NCBI RefSeq assembly: GCF_016908525.1
Contig: NZ_JAFBEB010000016.1
Location: 1 to 63,034, forward strand
Direction: 5' to 3'
DNA from: Brevibacillus fulvus
GTDB taxonomy: Bacteria; Bacillota; Bacilli; Brevibacillales; Brevibacillaceae
Length of the DNA: 63,034 nucleotides
A program made the translations under genes and the position numbers. The notes under the pieces were generated by a model. It was not told the DNA's origin, made no database searches, and worked only from the letters and a program-made list of their open reading frames with translations. Positions 54,198-62,054 of this stretch are shown piece by piece (positions within the stretch are counted from its first letter, which is position 1; every line of letters begins with the position of its first letter).

Positions 54198-54881
54198 CTA
54201 AAAGTACCTCTGTTCTTTTAAACTAATATACTTTCCATCCCCGATAATGACGTGATCAAGCAGGCTAATACCAACCACCTCTCCTGCTTGCCGCAAAATT
54301 TGCGTGATCGAAATGTCTTCCTTACTTGGGGTTGGATCTCCGCTCGGATGATTGTGCAGACAAATAATCGATGCCGCGCTCCTCTTGATTGCTTCTTTAA
54401 AAATCTCACGGGGATGCACAACCGATGAATCCAAACTTCCTATAAAGATCGTCTGCTTACCGATTACACGATTTTTTGTATTCAGAAACAGACATATAAA
54501 ATGTTCCTGCGTTAAGTACCTCATTTCAGGCATCATTAGTTCCGCTACATCACGCGGGAGACGAATGGCTATCCTTTTCTCTCTTGGACTGGTTACATAT
54601 TTGTGTGCCAAACCAAAGGAGGCGACGATCCGCTGTGCTGCCATTTCACTGATAGACACAAGTTCCATGATTTCTTGGGCAGACATCGAAGCGAGTTGTT
54701 GAATCCCGATGCCAGTTAACTTTTGAATGTTTGCAGCATCTGCTTCGTTTCCAATAATGATCGTCAACAGATCGTTCAAATTCGCTTCCTTCGTCCCGTA
54801 GAACGTGATGCTTTCTTTGGCTTTTTTGACAAATTCAGTTACGATGAAATCGTATTGAAACATTTCGATTTGCTTCACCAT
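54198..54881 (-). CDS. radC: RadC-family JAB/MPN-domain protein
   Basis: About 227 residues from ATG 54881 (GTG 54878 equally placed relative to GGGAGG). An N-terminal helix-hairpin-helix region (about 45-90) is followed by the RadC metal motif HNHPSGDPTPSKED. The exact biochemical role of RadC remains unsettled; mobile elements often carry it. A JAMM fold occurs here a second time, 3 kb from the PRTRC-like protease. The structured leader precedes it. Confidence 0.88.
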   Translation of the reverse strand: MVKQIEMFQYDFIVTEFVKKAKESITFYGTKEANLNDLLTIIIGNEADAANIQKLTGIGIQQLASMSAQEIMELVSISEMAAQRIVASFGLAHKYVTSPREKRIAIRLPRDVAELMMPEMRYLTQEHFICLFLNTKNRVIGKQTIFIGSLDSSVVHPREIFKEAIKRSAASIICLHNHPSGDPTPSKEDISITQILRQAGEVVGISLLDHVIIGDGKYISLKEQRYF

Positions 54882-54883
54882 TA

Positions 54884-54954
54884 CCTCCCTACTCAAACCG
54901 GGCCGTGTGGCCCAAAGTTTGAGCCACACGTTTTATCGCCTCGGTGGTAGGCGA
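54884..54954 (-). promoter_or_regulatory. Structured leader motif 1 (radC copy)
   Basis: Hairpin A: CTCAAAC/GTTTGAG (54892-54898 with 54917-54923) extended by GGGCC/GGCCC (54900-54904 with 54909-54913). Hairpin B: CGTGTGGC/GCCACACG (54904-54911 with 54923-54930). A 5' stem CGCC/GGCG with loop TACCACCGA precedes them. Paired positions differ from the dnaN copy on both sides of each stem, preserving pairing. Confidence 0.75.
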
Positions 54955-54982
54955 AATGTAATGTTTTTTCATACCAGTTAGC

Positions 54983-55456
54983 TCATCTACATTCGATGTA
55001 ACTTTCTGGCTTTGTTTCGAGATACAATGTAAACCTACACTCCCTGCAAAAGTATTTTCTGTCAGGATTGTTTTGTTCAGCTTCATCCTCCAACATGATC
55101 TGAATGAATGACTTCCTTTCTGCGGTTTTCCGAATGATCGCCTTAAGGGTTGACATGGTAAGGACTCCATTGATTACGAAATGAACCTGATACTGAACCA
55201 TGAGAGAAGAGCTATCGTCGAACGGTTTCATCCCGCTTTTTAGGGTTGAAAGCAGTAAACTAATCACATTCCAGATTCGTTCGTTTGTTGATTGTCCTAC
55301 TGTAATCGACTCTTCGGGTTCAATATAGGTTTTCCATAAGGCAGAAGAGACCGCTACCGGAATACTGATCCCAATCTCTTTAGCCGTATCCGATACGTCG
55401 ACTAATCTTCCTTCGCATATGGCTCGTTGGAAATCCTCAAACGTTTCCAATTTCAT
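54983..55456 (-). CDS. DUF6573-like plasmid protein
   Basis: About 157 residues from ATG 55456 behind GGAGGATT. GRLVDVSDTAKEIGISIPVAVSSALWKTYIEP matches the core of DUF6573 proteins found on plasmids and integrative elements. A Cys pair (YFCREC) lies near the C-terminus. Function unknown. Confidence 0.65.
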   Translation of the reverse strand: MKLETFEDFQRAICEGRLVDVSDTAKEIGISIPVAVSSALWKTYIEPEESITVGQSTNERIWNVISLLLSTLKSGMKPFDDSSSLMVQYQVHFVINGVLTMSTLKAIIRKTAERKSFIQIMLEDEAEQNNPDRKYFCRECRFTLYLETKPESYIECR

Positions 55457-55488
55457 GACTGGCAATCCTCCCCCTCGGATAAATAAAA

Positions 55489-55520
55489 TAAGCCAGCACC
55501 TCCTTTGAGATACTGGCTTA
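55489..55520 (-). terminator. Terminator with a Shine-Dalgarno sequence in its loop
   Basis: Perfect 8-bp arms TAAGCCAG/CTGGCTTA followed by TTTTATTTAT on the minus strand. The 16-base loop contains AAAGGAGGTG, an ideal ribosome binding sequence, with no start codon nearby. Confidence 0.7.
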
Positions 55521-55580
55521 CGGTCCTTTGCAGTTTCCGCTGCAATTAATATACAAGCTCTTCTGGTATTCCCTTCTCCG

Positions 55581-56039
55581 TTATTTCACCTTAGAGGAAC
55601 GGAATTGCTTACCGGACATGACACGAAAGACACCGTGTTCTTTCATCTGCTCTTCATCCCATCCCGTCTTTTTCATGAGCTTCGTTGCCTCAGTTGATCC
55701 CAGCTTGAAGAAATCAAACGGATTCAACCCTTTTTCCCGTATATGTCGGGCAAGAGCTTCCCAATTCCCTTCCCACGAATACGACGGAACAAAATCAAAT
55801 TGGGTGTCTCCCACTACGACTTTTCCATTTTGCTCAACATACTGCTTTAGCTCTTCCTTCTTGGCTTTCAATATCGCTTCCAAATGTAGAATCTCAGCCG
55901 CCAATTGTTGAGCCTGTTTATACTCTTCTTCTTTATTTTCTTCCGGGAGATCCTTCGGGATTGCTCCTTCATCAATCAAAGCTGCCGCTTCGATATCCAT
56001 TGGTTCATCCCATGGAAATATCACTGTTTGACCGTTCAT
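55581..56039 (-). CDS. Uncharacterised coiled-coil protein (phage/plasmid type)
   Basis: A 152-residue protein from ATG 56039 behind GGAGGAA. An acidic N-terminus, a coiled coil at about 40-85 (EEEYKQAQQLAAEILHLEAILKAKKEELKQYV in two parts), then GDTQFDFVPSYSWEGNWEALARHIREKG. Not assigned to a family. A hairpin GAAGCCGA/TCGGCTTC lies between it and the DUF932 gene. Confidence 0.55.
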   Translation of the reverse strand: MNGQTVIFPWDEPMDIEAAALIDEGAIPKDLPEENKEEEYKQAQQLAAEILHLEAILKAKKEELKQYVEQNGKVVVGDTQFDFVPSYSWEGNWEALARHIREKGLNPFDFFKLGSTEATKLMKKTGWDEEQMKEHGVFRVMSGKQFRSSKVK

Positions 56040-56069
56040 ACAATATTCCTCCTTCATTTTGATCATGGG

Positions 56070-56096
56070 AGAAGCCGACCCATGTAGATCGGCTTC
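56070..56096 (-). promoter_or_regulatory. Intergenic hairpin before the coiled-coil gene
   Basis: GAAGCCGA and TCGGCTTC are perfect 8-bp arms around a loop of about 10 bases, between the DUF932 stop and the next gene's binding site. No T run follows, so it is more likely a processing or leader hairpin. Confidence 0.4.
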
Positions 56097-56111
56097 TTCG
56101 TTTTGGTTCTG

Positions 56112-57125
56112 TTAGACAGCCACCTTAGCAAGCAGTTCGCCGGCGTCTTGTTCCAACTCCACCCGAGCATCCCCTTGAAGGGTTTGGGCGGCGCGGGTCA
56201 TGGCCTGCATCACGTAGAACAGGCTGTCACCGGGTTCTGCCATGTAGGTGCTGGTGATGGTATCTGTCATGGACTGACTGTATTTTTTGTCCTTGGCCAG
56301 CGTTTTGATGAAATCCAGCGGGTTTTCCACCTTCACCTCTTTGGCGGCCAAAGCCCGTTCCAACATGTCATCCCCGGCTTTGACGGCAGCCGTAAACGCT
56401 TCGGCCACCCGAGAGTACATCTCGCGCTCCCGCAGGTGAATGTGACGCTGCTTGAACACTTCCCCATCGTTGGTCCAGCGCATCAAGCCATTCGAGCAAA
56501 CCAGGCGGTATACCATCGGCTGAATCGTAACCGAACGGGCGCCCACCTCGGAGTTGGACAAGTGAACCCCCACCATGTGGACATCCGGTCGTCCCTCCAG
56601 CGTCCTACCGATGTTTCTTGTCAGATCAGGGAACACGATCCGCAGGTGCATGCCGCGCTCATCGCGGTACCAGTACGAAATCCGATGGTCTTCTTCTGTC
56701 CCGATCATGGATTCGATCATGCCCAAGAACTGTTCATCATCGAACCGGCTATAATCCTTGGACAAGGCACCACGAATCATGTGGCCCAGTTGATTGGCCC
56801 GTGACCGATACGTACGTAACAGCCATTCCTCGTCCGCTGGCAGCCGCTCTGTGAAGTAGTTAAAGTTCGTTGCCCTCAAATAACTTGGGCAGCGGCGCAT
56901 GAAGCGAGCCGGCAGCTCCAGTTTTTGATACATCTGGTTTTCGGCCCATTCGGTTGCCGGGCTGGCGGCCTCATTCGTAAAGAGTGTCTGGAACGTAAAG
57001 TGTCCATCGTCACGCATCCGAATCTGATTGGCCGGTACAACGAAATCTTCTTTTAGCTGTGCTTGACGGTTCAGTTCGTCTAAAATCCGCTTGAAATTTT
57101 CTCCTGCATTGTGCATGTAATTCAT
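56112..57125 (-). CDS. DUF932 (phage/plasmid-like) protein
   Basis: A 337-residue protein behind GAGGAGG. Characteristic parts: ANQIRMRDDGHFTF, ATNFNYFTERLPADEEWLLRTY, VGVHLSNSEVGARSVTIQPMVYRLVCSNGL and the following helical domain. DUF932 proteins are common on phages and plasmids, often next to recombination or replication genes; the biochemical role is not established. It follows the Cas4-like gene by 13 bases. Confidence 0.8.
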   Translation of the reverse strand: MNYMHNAGENFKRILDELNRQAQLKEDFVVPANQIRMRDDGHFTFQTLFTNEAASPATEWAENQMYQKLELPARFMRRCPSYLRATNFNYFTERLPADEEWLLRTYRSRANQLGHMIRGALSKDYSRFDDEQFLGMIESMIGTEEDHRISYWYRDERGMHLRIVFPDLTRNIGRTLEGRPDVHMVGVHLSNSEVGARSVTIQPMVYRLVCSNGLMRWTNDGEVFKQRHIHLREREMYSRVAEAFTAAVKAGDDMLERALAAKEVKVENPLDFIKTLAKDKKYSQSMTDTITSTYMAEPGDSLFYVMQAMTRAAQTLQGDARVELEQDAGELLAKVAV

Positions 57126-57138
57126 GATTCATTCCTCC

Positions 57139-57831
57139 TCAATGAACTTGGTATTTTTTCGTCATGGGACATTCGCGGATATAGCTGCAGTTGGTGCAGC
57201 CACTTCCTAATTTGGGCGGGAATGCTATCTCCGGTGGGGTCCCTTTTTTTAGTTCCTGATAAGCGTGTCTCGCCTGATGAATCTGCGTCTTGGCCCAATC
57301 AAGGGTTTCCGCAATCGCTTCAGGCGTTACCTGTGCTGTTTTGATTTCATACTTTCTCGGAAACAGATAAGCGACCTCCGAAGCGTAAAGGTCGGATTGC
57401 CATGCGCTCCAAGCATAGAGAAGCAGTTGCTTGGGCTTCTGCATGACCTCATAAACTGCCCAGGATGTTTTCCAGTCGTAAATTGAGAGGGAAAACATAT
57501 CGTATTGGACAATGAGATCAATCACCACATGGAACAGATCCGTCTCCGTAATGGGAGTGATGATTTCACGCTCGACCGCGACAATTTCCCCTTTGAAAAT
57601 GTGGGTCTGCAACAGTCGATACGCCTTTATCGCCAACTCCTGCACGTCTTTCGGAATTCCCGCCGGCGGAGGCTGCCGTAAAACAGAAGAAGCAATGACT
57701 TCGTGGAATTGCTTCCCGATCGCCATTGCTTCCGTTTCCTTCTCCGGCCTCCCCAACACGTACCGGAAATAGTACGCGTGGGGGCAGGAGTCATATTTGA
57801 AGAGTCGGCTATAACTCCATTTCCAGGTCAC
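57139..57831 (-). CDS. Cas4/RecB-like PD-(D/E)XK nuclease with Fe-S cluster
   Basis: A 230-residue protein that starts at a GTG overlapping the stop of the CHC2 gene (GTGA). SYSRLFKYDSCPHAYYFRYV, GKQFHEVI, VVIDLIV, YDWKTS (the D-x-K core) and KPKQLLLYAW are the exonuclease motifs. Cys near the N-terminus plus CTNCSYIREC at the C-terminus can hold a 4Fe-4S cluster as in Cas4 and AddB. No Cas genes are near, so it probably processes DNA ends for recombination or replication of the element. Confidence 0.85.
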   Translation of the reverse strand: MTWKWSYSRLFKYDSCPHAYYFRYVLGRPEKETEAMAIGKQFHEVIASSVLRQPPPAGIPKDVQELAIKAYRLLQTHIFKGEIVAVEREIITPITETDLFHVVIDLIVQYDMFSLSIYDWKTSWAVYEVMQKPKQLLLYAWSAWQSDLYASEVAYLFPRKYEIKTAQVTPEAIAETLDWAKTQIHQARHAYQELKKGTPPEIAFPPKLGSGCTNCSYIRECPMTKKYQVH

Positions 57832-58580
57832 GCCGTTCTCTCCTTCATTTTTTGCAACTCTCGCTGAATGGTCCCTTCCAAATCCGCCGCTTTCTCTTCG
57901 TTCCGAATTGCTTCTACAAGTTCGCGAACGATGACATCCGCTCGTTTGGCCCATTCCGCCCACAAATCCTTGGGGAGCTGATGCATCTTCACGGCTCGCT
58001 CCCAAAGGCTTTCAATGCCGGTATCTCTCTCGGTTTTCCTGACGAAATCCTCCGCGGCTTTTTCATTCGCCAGGTATTTGCCAAGCAGAAGGACATGGAA
58101 CGCTTCCTTTGATTTCTCAGACGTGAATAGTTGCCACTCCCGCCATGCCCACTGAAGAACAGCACGTGCATAATTCGGGCTGGTGTGAAACATTTTCCCG
58201 TCGATCTTCCCGAGAAAGCCCATCAATTTCCATTGGTGTGCGGAAAGCTTCATTGCAGGATGATCTTCCCATGTCTTTTTCTTCCGCTTTTTCCTTCGGG
58301 CGGCTTCATGTTTGGCCTTGTATTCATCGATCACTTCTTGTTCGCCTTTTCCTTCCAGAAGACCGATGAATTTGGCCACGCCCCCTTTTTCCTGGCAGCG
58401 AAAGCAGTGATACGTATTCTTGACCGGATTCAGGTAAAGATGGAACCCGCGATCCGCTATACCGACAATCTCAGCGCAGAACGGGCAATGGACGCGAATC
58501 TCACCTCTCGGCGCAGCCTTTTGCTGTGCCAAGAGATTAAAACGATCAGCAACGTCAAGGATTTCAGGAAAAATGCTCAT
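57828..58580 (-). CDS. CHC2 zinc-finger (primase-type) protein
   Basis: A 250-residue protein whose N-terminus holds a DnaG-type zinc ribbon: HCPFC at about 32-36 and YHCFRCQEKGG about 20 residues on. The rest is helical with a very basic stretch (RRKKRKKKTW). There is no TOPRIM domain, so it is not a complete primase and may load one or recognise DNA. It is coupled by ATGA to the gene before it and by GTGA to the nuclease after it. Confidence 0.75.
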   Translation of the reverse strand: MSIFPEILDVADRFNLLAQQKAAPRGEIRVHCPFCAEIVGIADRGFHLYLNPVKNTYHCFRCQEKGGVAKFIGLLEGKGEQEVIDEYKAKHEAARRKKRKKKTWEDHPAMKLSAHQWKLMGFLGKIDGKMFHTSPNYARAVLQWAWREWQLFTSEKSKEAFHVLLLGKYLANEKAAEDFVRKTERDTGIESLWERAVKMHQLPKDLWAEWAKRADVIVRELVEAIRNEEKAADLEGTIQRELQKMKERTA

Positions 58581-59626
58581 GCACTGCGCACCTCCTGAAT
58601 CTCTTGGCCGCTGCGGCCGGCAATTGCCTCAAAATCCCCCATCGTGCGAGTAAGGAACTTTAACAATTGTCCTCCCATCAAGTTGTTTAAGTCTTGTTGG
58701 GCCACCGGATGATCTTCCGGAATCAGGACTTTGCTGCCGTTATGCAGGAACAAAATAAAGCAAGGGGTGTCGTTGATGGCTGTTCCTTGCACATCCGTTA
58801 CAGTACCTGTAATCCAACGGGGCGTATCGGACGGAGTGATGGCAGCATGTTCCTTATGAGTACCGGATTGATTTTGTGGCGCCGGCTTCCCTTCTTGTCC
58901 TTGCGGCCGGTTTGACGTCCTTCTGCTTTCGTTCCTGTTGTGACCGGGCGTTCCATTCTCACGTCGTTGGTTGGGTTCATCTGATGGAGCCGCTTCAGCC
59001 CAATCCTTCAAGTCCTCAACATCCTGGGTAAAGATACCTGAAGAACGGGTTGCAGAAAGTACAGCGTCAATTAGGCCGCGCTTCTTGGCCATCTTCAGAA
59101 CAGTGTTCCACAATGAGTGGAGATCCTCATTTTCGATCCGGTATTTGATATAGGTTCCGTTTCCGTTCTTTTTCGGAAAACTCTTCTGTACCAAGGAGTT
59201 TTTATCAATCCCCCTCGGCAACTCGTTTTCGAAGACCCAACGCCAGCGATATCGACTTTCCATGGTATTGGCTTCCCCAACACCATCAGCAATGGTTACA
59301 CCGCTGCGACGATGAATCAGGCTAATCGTTACCCGAGCCCGATAGTAGCCGGTATCTCTTTCCGCCGTTTCTTCGATCATCTTTACGATCGGTGAGAACC
59401 CATACAGTTCGCATAGTTTTTCGGCACCCGCTTTCAATAGCGTTGGTTTCGCAGTACCTTCCAGAACGCCGTAATCTTGCCCCTCAATCATGACTTCCTT
59501 GAAGAATTGCTGCGTCAGATTGAGTTTTTGTTTCATCTCCTGCAAGACAGCGTGCATCTCTTGGGAACTGTAGCCCTCCATCAAGCGAGTTTCCTGTCCA
59601 TCGATGACCGTCAGTTGGTTATTCAT
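58577..59626 (-). CDS. Probable phage/plasmid recombination protein (annealing-type, uncertain)
   Basis: A 349-residue protein behind AAGGAGA. The N-terminal 200 residues (KPTLLKAGAEKLCELYGFSPIV, YYRARVTISLIHRRSGVTIADGVGEANTMESRY in parts) recall single-strand annealing proteins of phages in layout, with a polar linker at 215-265 and a small C-terminal beta domain (WITGTVTDVQGTAINDTPCFILFLH) that looks like an OB fold. Its neighbours are SSB, CHC2 protein and an exonuclease, which fits recombination. I cannot assign it to Rad52, RecT or Erf. Confidence 0.45.
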   Translation of the reverse strand: MNNQLTVIDGQETRLMEGYSSQEMHAVLQEMKQKLNLTQQFFKEVMIEGQDYGVLEGTAKPTLLKAGAEKLCELYGFSPIVKMIEETAERDTGYYRARVTISLIHRRSGVTIADGVGEANTMESRYRWRWVFENELPRGIDKNSLVQKSFPKKNGNGTYIKYRIENEDLHSLWNTVLKMAKKRGLIDAVLSATRSSGIFTQDVEDLKDWAEAAPSDEPNQRRENGTPGHNRNESRRTSNRPQGQEGKPAPQNQSGTHKEHAAITPSDTPRWITGTVTDVQGTAINDTPCFILFLHNGSKVLIPEDHPVAQQDLNNLMGGQLLKFLTRTMGDFEAIAGRSGQEIQEVRSA

Positions 59627-59630
59627 AGCA

Positions 59631-59684
59631 TCTCCTTTCTTCGCCTCTCGGCCAACGTGCTATTGTTTTCTCCCGCACGAGGGA
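59631..59684 (-). promoter_or_regulatory. Structured leader motif 2 (annealing-protein copy)
   Basis: The minus strand shares with 60200-60254 a TCCCTCGTGCGGG block, then AACAATAGCACG, then GGCCGAGA, and ends in AAGGAGA. CGTGC (59675-59679) can pair with GCACG (59656-59660). An intrinsic terminator precedes it, as in the other copy. Confidence 0.65.
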
Positions 59685-59692
59685 TTTTGTGT

Positions 59693-59738
59693 ATACAAAA
59701 AGACTTCTCCCGAACCATCAGAGAGAAGTCTTTTTTGT
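59693..59738 (-). terminator. Terminator of ssb
   Basis: On the minus strand AAGACTTCTC and GAGAAGTCTT pair perfectly and are followed by TTTTG. It lies right after ssb and immediately upstream of leader motif 2. Confidence 0.85.
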
Positions 59739-59756
59739 CCTGCGATGACCCATTCC

Positions 59757-60197
59757 CTAGAACGGCAAATCGTCATCCGTAATATTGATTGGTTTTCCTG
59801 AGCCACCGAACGGATCGGCAAATGGATCTCCAGGGGCAAAAGGATCATGGCTTGGTTGCTGATTACCCGTACGAGTCTCCTCTGCTTTCTCAAGGAAATA
59901 AGCACGGTCCGCCACAACCTCCGTCACGTATACCTTTCGTCCTTCCTGGTTTTCGTATGACCGGGTTTGCAGCCTTCCTTCCACCCCAACTTGTCGGCCC
60001 TTGCGTAAGTAGGTTGCGCACAGATCGGCAAGTTTCTGCCAGGTGACGATGTTGATAAAATCCGCTTGCCTTTCTCCTTCTTGATTGGCAAACGGGCGAT
60101 TCACAGCCAACGTAAACGTCGTAACAGCGATCCCGTTTGTCGTGTAGCGCATCTCCGGATCTTTCGTCAGACGACCAATCAAGACGACTCGATTCAT
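59757..60197 (-). CDS. ssb: Single-stranded DNA-binding protein SSB
   Basis: A 146-residue protein: OB-fold start [40 protein letters not shown], and the acidic interaction tail ending in DDDLPF. It protects single-stranded DNA and recruits repair and replication proteins through that tail. This is an accessory copy on the element backbone; rpsF/rpsR, the usual chromosomal partners, are absent. Confidence 0.93.
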   Translation of the reverse strand: MNRVVLIGRLTKDPEMRYTTNGIAVTTFTLAVNRPFANQEGERQADFINIVTWQKLADLCATYLRKGRQVGVEGRLQTRSYENQEGRKVYVTEVVADRAYFLEKAEETRTGNQQPSHDPFAPGDPFADPFGGSGKPINITDDDLPF

Positions 60198-60199
60198 TT

Positions 60200-60254
60200 C
60201 TTCTCCTTTCCGCCGATTTCTCGGCCCGTGCTATTGTTGCGCCCGCACGAGGGA
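60200..60254 (-). promoter_or_regulatory. Structured leader motif 2 (ssb copy)
   Basis: CGTGC (60245-60249) can pair with GCACG (60227-60231), and GCCGA/TCGGC with a GAAA-type loop forms a second stem directly before AAGGAGA and the ATG. The sequence CCCTCGTGCGGG, AACAATAGCACG and GGCCGAGA is shared with the copy at 59631-59684. Confidence 0.65.
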
Positions 60255-60262
60255 CAAAAATA

Positions 60263-60298
60263 AAAAAGACTTCCTAACCTTAGCGGTTGAAAAGTCTT
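60263..60298 (-). terminator. Terminator between the PIN gene and ssb
   Basis: On the minus strand AAGACTT and AAGTCTT pair around a loop of about 20 bases and are followed by TTTTATTTTTG, directly upstream of leader motif 2. Confidence 0.75.
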
Positions 60299-60322
60299 GG
60301 TTTCCTGTGCCTGATGAAAAAA

Positions 60323-60763
60323 TCATGTCAGGCTGTATTTACTTACAAACTCCTCCGGGGTCAAAAACTCAATCTTTTGGATGAGTCTTTTCCCCTCTTC
60401 ATCGGTGACGTACTCATGGAGTGTCGTTAAACTCCGGTCATTGGAGACGACCGCTTGTGCACCACCATCAATTGCGCACTCAATAAACATGGAGTCATCC
60501 GGATCGTAGCACCAGGAATACACGGTGGTTGAGCGTACCCTTTTGGCCCGAAGCAAATAAGTCGCCGCTACTCTCAATGGTGGTTTCGGGTTTTGCCCTT
60601 TCTTTTCTGCGACGATGACAATCGTGGCAGCAAGCTCTTTCGCCATCTCATCCGTCAGTAGTACCTGATGTTCCCGAATGGACAACGAAAGAGCCCTTTG
60701 AGCCATCCTATTTTGTTCCAACGTCGCGCGAATGATTGTGCTGGTGTCGATCACCACGTTCAT
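60323..60763 (-). CDS. PIN-domain protein, putative toxin
   Basis: A 146-residue PIN-fold ribonuclease-like protein: VIDTSTIIRA (first Asp), DEMAKELA, CYDPDDSMFIECAIDGGAQAVVSNDRSL with the further acidic residues. COG1569-type PIN proteins pair with small antitoxins. It overlaps the small gene before it by ATGA. Confidence 0.8.
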   Translation of the reverse strand: MNVVIDTSTIIRATLEQNRMAQRALSLSIREHQVLLTDEMAKELAATIVIVAEKKGQNPKPPLRVAATYLLRAKRVRSTTVYSWCYDPDDSMFIECAIDGGAQAVVSNDRSLTTLHEYVTDEEGKRLIQKIEFLTPEEFVSKYSLT

Positions 60764-60912
60764 TGTTCCACCACCTTGCGGATGGATCTGCGAACGTCTT
60801 TAATGATCGCATCCAGTTCCTCATCGCTTAATGGCTCCGTGTTTGCAGCCTCTTTCCAGCACTCTTCCAGTTCTTTTTCAAGAGTGTCCATGTCATCCCT
60901 CTCCTTTTGCAT
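60760..60912 (-). CDS. Small acidic protein, putative antitoxin of the PIN protein
   Basis: About 50 residues from ATG 60912 behind GAAGGAGG. It is very acidic and helical (TLEKELEECWKEAANTEPLSDEELDAI in parts) with a basic tail, as is common for antitoxins. ATGA overlap with the PIN gene suggests one toxin-antitoxin unit. Confidence 0.6.
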   Translation of the reverse strand: MQKERDDMDTLEKELEECWKEAANTEPLSDEELDAIIKDVRRSIRKVVEQ

Positions 60913-60988
60913 GTGTATTCCACCTCCTTCGATACAACGTCTTTCTACCCATTGTATCTCAGAGGAGATGTCCTGAAAACGCAAAAAG

Positions 60989-61041
60989 GCGTAGTACCTC
61001 TTTTTGCACGAAACAATCCTGCAAAAAGCGTACTACGCCTA
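60989..61041 (-). terminator. Long two-step hairpin terminator
   Basis: Outer arms AGGCGTAGTAC/GTACTACGCCT (11 bp, perfect) and inner arms TTTTTGCA/TGCAAAAA form a 53-base hairpin. The minus strand continues with TTTTTGCG. It separates the two small reading frames upstream from the toxin-antitoxin pair. Confidence 0.7.
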
Positions 61042-61111
61042 TGCTTCAGTCGAGAAAATTTCTTTCGCCAAGTTCCGCAGTCATGCCCAACACGTCTGCA
61101 GCTTGCGACCG

Positions 61112-61285
61112 TTACGAGTCCGTGCCTAGCTCTCTCGTAACCACCATATCGCCTTGTCTCTGCCAGGTAACGACAAGCACGATATCTTTTCCGCCCATGT
61201 TGTCCAATCTGCTTCCCTTTTGCAGGATTGGAAGAGGCGCACCATGGGTCAAAGCCTCACACATTCCATCAAGTTCTGCGCTCAA
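61112..61285 (-). CDS. Possible small protein (57 residues)
   Basis: A TTG-started frame giving SAELDGMCEALTHGAPLP, then GKDIVLVVTWQRQGDMVVTREL. It has a protein-like composition but a weak binding site. It overlaps the end of the next frame upstream. Function unknown. Confidence 0.3.
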   Translation of the reverse strand: MSAELDGMCEALTHGAPLPILQKGSRLDNMGGKDIVLVVTWQRQGDMVVTRELGTDS

Positions 61286-61454
61286 CGCAGATCATTAACC
61301 TCATAGGGAACAGGTATTGCCAACTACCCAACGGTATGAGGTATCCCGTTTCTTCGCAATCTCCCATGCTCAACATGGTTGATTGTATACGAACCCCTAT
61401 CCGCTCCACGGAAAAAGCCTCTGATGATTCGTATATTGGACTTGATTTGCCCAT
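61269..61454 (-). CDS. Possible small protein (61 residues)
   Basis: An ATG frame of 61 codons just downstream of the 192-residue gene, with only a weak binding site. No motif seen. Either this or the overlapping frame at 61112-61285, or neither, may be real. Confidence 0.22.
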   Translation of the reverse strand: MGKSSPIYESSEAFSVERIGVRIQSTMLSMGDCEETGYLIPLGSWQYLFPMRLMICVERRT

Positions 61455-61469
61455 ATTTTACCTAAGATT

Positions 61470-62048
61470 TTATCCCTTCGTCAAGAGGGAGAGAGGTACG
61501 GGCGTCCAATTGTGTTCCCACTTCATCACCATTCCCTTTTCCCATACGTCCAGGGTTGCGGCAAAGTGTCCCGGCTGAACAACCGATCGAAACTCGTCCC
61601 AATTTCCTCCGAACCATAAGACCCGCTCCCGTTCGGGAGGGTGGACATCCCCATACAGAATCCGAATGTCCACCAGATCGTCTCCAATTCGGATCGTGCC
61701 CCCGCTTGGGTTTGTCTGAATGTCAATGGGCTCCACATAGTCCAGCCAGTGGTCCAAGACACGCTCCAGGATCAGTTTTTTTACGGCCTCTTCGCCAGAA
61801 ACCGGTTCGATGGCGTAAACGGTCAGCTTTTGGTTATCCTCGGATTGGGCTTGGCCCCGCATAATGATGCCAGCCGACAGAAGCTGCTTAATCGTTTCCC
61901 GTGTTTCCCTCTTGGTGGCATGAAACCAGTCGGCTGAGGTGGCCGTGATGATCCCGATGGTTTTCATCCATTCCAGAAGCGGTGAGTGGACTTCCAGAGA
62001 TGAGGTTTGCGTAGGTTCCCAGTTGAATGTCCATGATTTTCCGAACAT
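61470..62048 (-). CDS. Uncharacterised protein with winged-helix-like N-terminus
   Basis: A 192-residue protein. Residues 20-80 (LLEWMKTIGIITATSADWFHATKRETRETIKQLLSAGII in two parts) look like a winged helix. The C-terminal half has TIRIGDDLVDIRILYGD and RVLWFGGNWDEFRSVV and is beta-rich. It resembles accessory proteins of integrative elements in layout, but no family is recognised. It lies 6 bases after the S1-like gene. Confidence 0.5.
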   Translation of the reverse strand: MFGKSWTFNWEPTQTSSLEVHSPLLEWMKTIGIITATSADWFHATKRETRETIKQLLSAGIIMRGQAQSEDNQKLTVYAIEPVSGEEAVKKLILERVLDHWLDYVEPIDIQTNPSGGTIRIGDDLVDIRILYGDVHPPERERVLWFGGNWDEFRSVVQPGHFAATLDVWEKGMVMKWEHNWTPVPLSLLTKG

Positions 62049-62054
62049 GTTATT

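Noticed and set aside
57139-57831. Cas4 of a CRISPR system
   Set aside because: No cas1, cas2 or array in the window; the gene is coupled to a CHC2 protein and DUF932 in a replication-type operon.
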